A stretch of 64,000 nucleotides of DNA from Burkholderia sp. 8Y (GTDB taxonomy: Bacteria > Pseudomonadota > Gammaproteobacteria > Burkholderiales > Burkholderiaceae), in assembly GCF_902506145.1 (NCBI RefSeq), contig NZ_LR733520.1, forward strand, positions 2,939,044-3,003,043. Direction: 5' to 3'. Position numbers and translations under genes: made by a program. Below, piece after piece: positions 58,606-64,000 of the stretch (position 1 is the stretch's first letter; the number at the start of each line of letters is the position of its first letter). The notes beneath the pieces were generated by a model. The model saw only the letters and a list, made by a program, of their open reading frames with translations, did not search any database and was not told the origin of the DNA.

Positions 58606-59445
58606 ATGGCAAAGAAACCCGACCTGGACGACTATCTCGTTCCCTTCTTCGACGGCGGAAAGAAACTCAAGGCGTTCGACATCGCTTCGATCGATCCGTC
58701 CGCGAAGCCGTTCTCGACAGGCTCGAAAGACGACGACCGCGCGCGTCTTGCCGAAATCGGCGCGCAACTGAACGATTTGCAGGAGAAGCTGCACGCGCAA
58801 CGCCGCGAGCGCGTGCTGCTCGTGCTGCAAGGCATGGATACGAGCGGCAAGGACGGCACGGTGCGCGGCGTGTTCCATGACGTCGATCCGCTCGGCTTGC
58901 GCATCGTGCCGTTTCGCGCGCCGACCGAGCGCGAGCTGGCACACGACTTTCTCTGGCGCGTACACGCGCAGGCGCCGATGGCGGGCGAACTCGCGATCTT
59001 CAACCGCAGCCACTACGAGGACGTGCTCGTGCCGCGCGTGTTGAAGGACATCGGCGATGACGAATGCGAGCGCCGCTATCGTCATATCCGCGAGTTCGAG
59101 GCGCTGCTCGCGGATGCGGGCACGACCATCGTCAAATGCTTCCTGCACATTTCGAAAGACGAGCAGCGCGAGCGGTTGCAGGCGCGTATCGACGATCCGA
59201 CGAAGCACTGGAAGTTCGATGTCTCCGATCTCGACGCCCGCAAGCTCTGGGACGACTATCAGCAGGCGTATTCGGTGGCGCTCGGCGCGACCTCGACGGA
59301 CTACGCGCCGTGGTACATCATTCCGGGCGATTCGAAGACGCATCGCAATTTGATGGTCGCCGAGCTCATCCTGCGCGCGATGCAGGGCATGAAGCTGGAA
59401 TATCCGCCGGCGAAGGAATCGCTCACGGGCGTGAAGGTCGAGTAA
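58606..59445 (+). CDS. ppk2: Polyphosphate kinase 2 family protein
   Basis: A 279-residue PPK2-type kinase, which uses polyphosphate to phosphorylate nucleotides (NDP or NMP, depending on the class). The Walker A is LQGMDTSGKDGTVRGVF (Lys near 82) and the lid and Walker B region is FNRSHYEDVLVPRV. The later HISKDEQRERLQARIDDPTK and WYIIPGDSKTHRNLMV are family lines. It begins MAKKPDLDDYLVPFFDGGKK. The single-domain form and motif spacing suggest a class I or III enzyme; the substrate is not decidable by eye. Confidence 0.92.
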   Translation: MAKKPDLDDYLVPFFDGGKKLKAFDIASIDPSAKPFSTGSKDDDRARLAEIGAQLNDLQEKLHAQRRERVLLVLQGMDTSGKDGTVRGVFHDVDPLGLRIVPFRAPTERELAHDFLWRVHAQAPMAGELAIFNRSHYEDVLVPRVLKDIGDDECERRYRHIREFEALLADAGTTIVKCFLHISKDEQRERLQARIDDPTKHWKFDVSDLDARKLWDDYQQAYSVALGATSTDYAPWYIIPGDSKTHRNLMVAELILRAMQGMKLEYPPAKESLTGVKVE

Positions 59446-59470
59446 CTCAAACTTAGAAGAAAGGAAGCGT

Positions 59471-60253
59471 ATGTTTCGCGTGATCACCGCCAATCTGAAC
59501 GGCATTCGTTCGGCTGCCAAGAAAGGCTTTTTCGACTGGTTCGGCGAGCAAAGTGCCGACGTCGTCTGCGTGCAGGAAATCAAGTGCTCGCAGGACGACC
59601 TGACGCCCGAGTTTCTCGCGCCGCACGGCTTTCAGGGCTACTTTCAGCACGCGGTCAAGAAGGGCTACAGCGGCGCGGGCGTGTACACGCGTCACGAACC
59701 GGACGACGTGATCATCGGTTTCGGCAGCGAGGAGTTCGACCCCGAAGGGCGCTACGTGGAAGCGCGCTTCGGCAGGCTCTCGGTGGTGTCGGTGTATGTG
59801 CCGTCGGGGTCGAGCGGCGAAGAGCGCCAGCAGGCGAAATACCGCTTCATGGACGAGTTCATGCCGCATCTCGCCGAGCTTTCGAAAGAACGCGAAGTCA
59901 TTCTGTGCGGCGACGTGAACATCGTGCACAAGGAAATCGACATCAAGAACTGGAAGAGCAATCAGAAGAATTCGGGCTGCCTGCCGGAGGAGCGCGCGTG
60001 GCTCACGAAGCTCTTCGATGAAGTCGGCTATGTCGACGTGTTCCGCACGCTCGACCAGCGGCCCGAGCAGTACACGTGGTGGAGCAATCGCGGTCAGGCG
60101 TATGCGAAGAACGTCGGGTGGCGCATCGACTATCACATCGCGACGAAGGAAGTCGCCGCGACCGCGAAGAGCACGTCGATTTTCCGCGACATCAAGTTCA
60201 GCGACCATGCGCCGCTGACGATCGATTATGACTGGAAGGTGGGCCGGAAGTGA
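59471..60253 (+). CDS. Exodeoxyribonuclease III / AP endonuclease
   Basis: A 260-residue EEP-superfamily nuclease beginning MFRVITANLNGIRSAAKKGF. Catalytic motifs are NLNGIRSA, the metal Glu in CVQEIKC, CGDVNIVHKEIDIKNWKSNQ, and the final His in FSDHAPLTIDYDW. The protein removes 3' blocks and cleaves abasic sites in base-excision repair. It resembles the ExoA/XthA group; AAGAAAGGAAG precedes the ATG. It converges with the M48 gene with no gap. Confidence 0.93.
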   Translation: MFRVITANLNGIRSAAKKGFFDWFGEQSADVVCVQEIKCSQDDLTPEFLAPHGFQGYFQHAVKKGYSGAGVYTRHEPDDVIIGFGSEEFDPEGRYVEARFGRLSVVSVYVPSGSSGEERQQAKYRFMDEFMPHLAELSKEREVILCGDVNIVHKEIDIKNWKSNQKNSGCLPEERAWLTKLFDEVGYVDVFRTLDQRPEQYTWWSNRGQAYAKNVGWRIDYHIATKEVAATAKSTSIFRDIKFSDHAPLTIDYDWKVGRK

Positions 60254-61192
60254 TTACCGGCCGCTCTTCCTGAACCGCCCCATGCCCGCGTAAGCCGGCA
60301 ACGCATCGATGCTCTTGCCGACTGCTTTCGCATAGAGCGGCATCATGTCGGGCATGCGTTTGAGCAGGTCCTGCTTGCGGTCGGGCCCGTACGGATGCAT
60401 CCAGATGAAGCCGTTGTCCTGGCGGCGCGTGGCCGTGTCGATCTTGTTCCACAGCGTGACGGCGGCGCGCGGATCATAGCCCGCGCGTGAGGCGATCTCG
60501 CTGCCGATCACGTCGGCTTCCGTTTCGTCGGCGGGCGAATAGCGCATGGCGAGCAGTTGATCGCCGATGCCGAGCGGCGTCGAGCCGACATCCGCGAAGC
60601 CGAAAAGCTGCGGCATCGTCCCGGCGGTCAGTTGCTCCGCCTGCTGGCGGCCGAGCCGCTCGCGGGCGTGCTCGCGCAGCGCGTGCGCGATCTCGTGGCC
60701 CATCATCATGCCGATTTCGTTGTCGTTCAGATGCAGCTTTTCGATCAGGCCGCTATACACGACGATCTTCCCGCCCGGCAGACAGTACATGCGAATCTCG
60801 CTCGACCGCACGACGTTGATTTCCCACTTCCAGTTCTTCGAGCGGTCGTTCCATTTCAGCGCGAACGGAATCTCGTGATTCGCTATATCGCGCACGCGCT
60901 TCACGAGCGCGTTGTCGTTCGGCAGGAGCCGCTTGTTGCGCTCCGCATCGCGGATGATCGCGGCGTAGGCATCGGCGGACTGCTGTTCGAGCGTCGCGGG
61001 CGGAATGAGATTGCGAAAGAGCGCGGTGTTGCCGAAGCGAATCTGGTTGTTCGGCGCGGTGTAGGGCGCGGGCACGCGTTCTTCGTCCTGCGCACGCGCG
61101 CACGGCGACGCGAGCGAGGCGCACGCCAGCGCGCCAAGAAGCGTCTGCGCGAGGACACAGCGCGCACGGTGGATCGACATGCGCACCGTCAT
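60254..61192 (-). CDS. M48-family metallopeptidase, exported
   Basis: A 312-residue zinc peptidase. I used the ATG at 61192, which overlaps the ampG stop as ATGA; an ATG at 61180 is also possible. A frame running to 62386 is a shadow of ampG and was cut. The N-terminal signal peptide (HRARCVLAQTLLGALACASL, then ASPCARA) predicts a periplasmic protein. The zinc site is MMMGHEIAHALREHARERLG with His166, followed by ADETEADVIGSEIASRAGYD holding the third ligand. It belongs with LoiP and YcaL-like outer-membrane quality-control proteases. Confidence 0.9.
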   Translation of the reverse strand: MTVRMSIHRARCVLAQTLLGALACASLASPCARAQDEERVPAPYTAPNNQIRFGNTALFRNLIPPATLEQQSADAYAAIIRDAERNKRLLPNDNALVKRVRDIANHEIPFALKWNDRSKNWKWEINVVRSSEIRMYCLPGGKIVVYSGLIEKLHLNDNEIGMMMGHEIAHALREHARERLGRQQAEQLTAGTMPQLFGFADVGSTPLGIGDQLLAMRYSPADETEADVIGSEIASRAGYDPRAAVTLWNKIDTATRRQDNGFIWMHPYGPDRKQDLLKRMPDMMPLYAKAVGKSIDALPAYAGMGRFRKSGR

Positions 61193-62475
61193 CGTTTGGG
61201 TCTCCAGGGCGCGATTATCGGCAACAGTAACATGCCCGGAATCGACAGCGCGATGCAGACGAGGAAGTACTCGAACCAGCCCGTGCGCGCGACGATGAAG
61301 CCGCTCACCGCCGAGACGATCGTGCGCGGCACGGCCGACAGGCTCGTGAAAAGCGCGAACTGTGTCGCGGTGTAGCGCGGGTCGGTGGTGCTCGCGATGT
61401 AGGCGGTGAACGTGGCGAGCGTGAGCCCCGTGGCGAAGGTTTCGAAGCCGTACAGCACGGCGAGCGCGAGCGGCGACGGCCCGATCTTCGCGAGCCACGC
61501 GAAGCCGAACGTCGCGACGATCTGTAGAACGCCGAAAATCCACAATCCGCGCGCAATGCCGATCTTCACCAGAAACACGCCGCCGATGATCCCGCCCGCG
61601 AGGCTCGTCCAGAACGCGACCGTCTTCGCGATCACGCCGAGCTGCATCATCGTGAAGCCCAGGTCGAGGAAGAACTTCGTGGCGAGCGCGGTCGCCATGG
61701 TGTCGCCGAGCTTGTAGAGAAAGATGAAGCCGAGCACGAGAAGCGCGGCGCGCCAGCCATCGCGGGTGACGAATTCGTGGAACGGCTCGATGACCGCATC
61801 GCGCAGGCTTTTCGGCGGCGTGCCGTGAACCGCCGGTTCCTTCACGACGAGCGTGGTCACGATGCCCGGCAGCATGAAAACGGCAGTCATGATGAAGACC
61901 GTCTTCCACGGCAAGAAGCCAGCGAGGATCAGCGCGAGCGAGCCCGGCACGAGACCCGCCACCTTGTACGCGTTGACGTGGACCGCGTTGCCGAGCCCTT
62001 GCTCCGTATCGGCGAGCAGTTCGCGCCGGTACGCGTCGATCGCGATGTCCTGGCTCGCGCTGAACAATGCGAGCAGACCGGCGATGGCGGCCACCGTCCA
62101 GATGTCCTGACTCGGCGAAAAGAAGCCGAATGCGCCGATGGCGAGCGTGACGAGCACTTGCGTGACGAGCATCCAGCCGCGCCGCCGGCCCGGCCGCCAG
62201 AACGGCAGGCGCGGCACGTAGCGGTCCATCAGCGGCGCCCAGACAAATTTCCACGTATAGGGCAGCCCGAGCAGCGCGAAGAGACCGATTTGCTTCACGT
62301 CGACGTGCTCTTTGGTGAGCCACGCCTGCAACAGACTCAGTAACGTGAAAAGCGGCAATCCCGACGTGAAGCCGAGAAACACGCAAATCAGGATGCGCGC
62401 GTTGAGAAACGCGTACCAGCGGGGATGTTCTTCGTGAGCAGTTAGAGCGGGCGCCTCGTGTGGCGTGTCGGGCAT
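61189..62475 (-). CDS. ampG: AmpG-family muropeptide permease
   Basis: A 428-residue MFS transporter beginning MPDTPHEAPALTAHEEHPRW. AmpG lines are clear: CVFLGFTSGLPLFTLLSLLQ, ALLGLPYTWKFVWAPLMDRY and FSASQDIAIDAYRRELLADT. AmpG imports GlcNAc-anhydroMurNAc peptides released from the wall for recycling, and its activity affects AmpC beta-lactamase induction where present. The stop overlaps the downstream M48 peptidase start, so both are translated together. It starts 47 bases beyond metW's stop on the same strand. Confidence 0.93.
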   Translation of the reverse strand: MPDTPHEAPALTAHEEHPRWYAFLNARILICVFLGFTSGLPLFTLLSLLQAWLTKEHVDVKQIGLFALLGLPYTWKFVWAPLMDRYVPRLPFWRPGRRRGWMLVTQVLVTLAIGAFGFFSPSQDIWTVAAIAGLLALFSASQDIAIDAYRRELLADTEQGLGNAVHVNAYKVAGLVPGSLALILAGFLPWKTVFIMTAVFMLPGIVTTLVVKEPAVHGTPPKSLRDAVIEPFHEFVTRDGWRAALLVLGFIFLYKLGDTMATALATKFFLDLGFTMMQLGVIAKTVAFWTSLAGGIIGGVFLVKIGIARGLWIFGVLQIVATFGFAWLAKIGPSPLALAVLYGFETFATGLTLATFTAYIASTTDPRYTATQFALFTSLSAVPRTIVSAVSGFIVARTGWFEYFLVCIALSIPGMLLLPIIAPWRPKR

Positions 62476-62521
62476 GTCGATGTTGGAAAAGCGTTGTCGA
62501 TGCGCGATACGCCGGGTCGCA

Positions 62522-63130
62522 TCACCGGCGCTTCACGCGATAGACCGCAAGACTACCACGCCAGTTCGCGCCCCAACGGACGGACTGTCCGCCGTGCAGC
62601 GCCACGCGGTCCAGAATCTCAATGCCCACTTCCGGCGCGAGCGCCTCGAAGTCCTTGATGGTCAGCACGCGCACATTCGGCGTGTTGTGCCATTGATACG
62701 GCAGCGACTTCGACACCGGCATGCGCCCCTGGATCACCGAAAGCCGGTGCGGCCAATACCCGAAGTTCGGGAACGAAACGATGCATTCGCGCCCGACGCG
62801 CACCGTTTCGCGCAAGATCGCGGCGGTCTGGTGAATGGTCTGCAGCGTCTGGGAGAGGATGGCGAAGTCGAAGCTGTCGTCTTCGAAAAGACGCAGGCCG
62901 TCTTCCAGATTCTGCTGAATCACGTTGACGCCTTTCTGCGCGCAGGCGAGCACGCCGGCGTCGTTGATTTCGATGCCGTAGCCGTTCACTTCAAGCTCTT
63001 CGGCGAGCAGCGAGAGCAGCGACCCGTCGCCGCAGCCGAGGTCGAGCACGGTCGAGCGCGGTTCCACCCAGCGCGCGATCGCCCGGAAATCCGAGCGCAG
63101 CGCGAGCGAATCGAGCGTGTTCTGGTTCAT
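62522..63130 (-). CDS. metW: Methionine biosynthesis protein MetW
   Basis: A 202-residue SAM-dependent methyltransferase-fold protein beginning [20 protein letters not shown]. The SAM motif is [20 protein letters not shown], followed by [20 protein letters not shown]. In betaproteobacteria MetW pairs with MetX and is needed for its full activity. Here its ATG overlaps the metX stop (ATGA), so translation is coupled and equal output is likely. Confidence 0.95.
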   Translation of the reverse strand: MNQNTLDSLALRSDFRAIARWVEPRSTVLDLGCGDGSLLSLLAEELEVNGYGIEINDAGVLACAQKGVNVIQQNLEDGLRLFEDDSFDFAILSQTLQTIHQTAAILRETVRVGRECIVSFPNFGYWPHRLSVIQGRMPVSKSLPYQWHNTPNVRVLTIKDFEALAPEVGIEILDRVALHGGQSVRWGANWRGSLAVYRVKRR

Positions 63131-64000
63131 GCGCCGATCTCCGTGGCAATGCGTTCGTAATAGGCGCGCATCAGGTTGTGATAGCGCGCGTCGTCGAGCA
63201 GAAAGGCGTCGTGGCCGTGCGGCGCGTCGATTTCGGCGTAGCTCACGGTGCGCTTGTTGTCGAGCAGCGCCTTCACGATTTCGCGCGAACGGGCGGGCGC
63301 GAAACGCCAGTCCGTCGTGAAACTCGCGATCAGGTACTTCGCCTTCGTGCGGGCGAGCGCCTGCCTCAAGTCGCCGTCGTAGGCTTTGGCCGGATCGAAA
63401 TAATCGAGCGCGCGCGTGATGAGCAGGTACGTGTTGGCGTCGAAGTATTCGGCGAACTTGTCAGCCTGATAGCGCAAGTACGACTCCACTTCGAACTCCA
63501 CGTCGAAGTTGAAGTTGTACGCATCGAGCGCACCTTCGGCGCGGCGCAGCGCGCGGCCGAACTTCACGGCCATGTCGTCATCCGAAAGATACGTGATGTG
63601 GCCGATCATGCGCGCGACGCGCAGGCCCCGGCGCGGCTTCACGCCGTGCGCGTAGTAGTCGCCGCCGTGGAAGTCGGGATCGGAAAGAATCGCGGAGCGC
63701 GCGGTTTCGTTGAACGCGATGTTCTGCGCCGAGAGCTTCGGCGTCGAAGCGATCACGATGCAGTGTCCGAGCCGCTCCGGGTACATGAGGCTCCACGCGA
63801 GCGCCTGCATGCCGCCGAGACTGCCGCCCATCACGGCCGCGAATCGTTCGATGCCGAAGCGGTCCGCGACGCGCGCCTGCGCATGCACCCAGTCTTCGAC
63901 CGTCACCACGGGAAAGCGCGCGCCGTAAGGCTTGCCGGTCGCGCGGTCGATGCTCATCGGCCCGGTCGAGCCGAAGCACGAGCCGAAGTTGTTCACGCCG
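63127..64000 (-). CDS. metX: Homoserine O-acyltransferase MetX, C-terminal part
   Basis: An alpha/beta-hydrolase acyltransferase that activates homoserine for methionine synthesis. It is open across the right edge of the window, so the N-terminus is missing. Visible motifs are [16 protein letters not shown], the nucleophile elbow [16 protein letters not shown], and the catalytic Asp and His in [15 protein letters not shown] and [13 protein letters not shown]. Burkholderia MetX enzymes are thought to use succinyl-CoA (MetXS), which cannot be decided here. metW follows with an ATGA overlap. Confidence 0.95.
   Translation of the reverse strand, partial: GVNNFGSCFGSTGPMSIDRATGKPYGARFPVVTVEDWVHAQARVADRFGIERFAAVMGGSLGGMQALAWSLMYPERLGHCIVIASTPKLSAQNIAFNETARSAILSDPDFHGGDYYAHGVKPRRGLRVARMIGHITYLSDDDMAVKFGRALRRAEGALDAYNFNFDVEFEVESYLRYQADKFAEYFDANTYLLITRALDYFDPAKAYDGDLRQALARTKAKYLIASFTTDWRFAPARSREIVKALLDNKRTVSYAEIDAPHGHDAFLLDDARYHNLMRAYYERIATEIGA

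Noticed and set aside
61193-62386. Upstream extension of the M48 peptidase frame
   Set aside because: It lies entirely inside ampG in another frame. A signal peptide and ATGA overlap at 61192 mark the real start.

Overview
The window is a stretch of a high-GC betaproteobacterial main chromosome around dnaA. Gene content and order point to the Burkholderiaceae, most like Paraburkholderia, Caballeronia or Burkholderia. The indicators are rpmH-rnpA-yidD-yidC-mnmE diverging from dnaA-dnaN-gyrB, the rodA-mrdA-mreDCB cluster next to gatCAB, an RsmB/DUF4390/NtrY-like/NtrX-like block beside tRNA-Phe, and metX-metW followed by ampG. The genus is inferred from gene order and protein style, not from a database search.

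Layout. 1-4.6 kb: leftward mnmE (cut by the window edge), two rightward genes of unknown role placed between mnmE and yidC, then the leftward rpmH-rnpA-yidD-yidC cluster. 4.6-10.6 kb: one perfect DnaA box, dnaA, dnaN and gyrB. 10.6-15.5 kb: an HNH nuclease resembling phosphorothioate-dependent restriction enzymes, a tiny zinc-ribbon protein, dbpA, an array of six degenerate ~75-bp tandem repeats running into the 3' end of an MFS efflux gene, and a DUF488 gene. 15.5-24.3 kb: a three-lipoprotein set (CsgG-like, DUF4810, DUF799), tRNA-Lys, a thioesterase-patatin-OsmC run, a D-2-hydroxyacid dehydrogenase, pckG and a LysR regulator.

24.3-30.9 kb is the accessory region. It holds a decayed IS3-family transposase with a recognisable terminal inverted repeat, then a compact PAAR-VgrG-immunity module. 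The VgrG is 1333 residues, with a C-terminal extension carrying an HExxH zinc-peptidase motif. It is followed by a 282-residue gene whose Shine-Dalgarno overlaps the vgrG stop. No other type VI secretion gene is present here, and the 3' half reads visibly lower in GC than its surroundings. This is the most promising undescribed system in the window.

30.9-48.4 kb: topB, a thioredoxin-like gene, dprA diverging from def-fmt, a LysE exporter, htpX, rsmB-DUF4390-ntrY-ntrX, tRNA-Phe with a strong terminator, queC-queE-queD for 7-deazaguanine synthesis, an HpcH/HpaI aldolase and a Sel1-repeat protein. 48.4-64 kb: the leftward mreBCD-mrdA-rodA cell-shape operon diverging from gatCAB, then ppk2, an exonuclease III gene, a leftward ampG-M48 peptidase pair, and metX-metW at the right edge (metX cut).

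Most of the window is ordinary housekeeping sequence. Long open frames antisense to gyrB, topB and ntrYX are GC-driven shadows and were not annotated.
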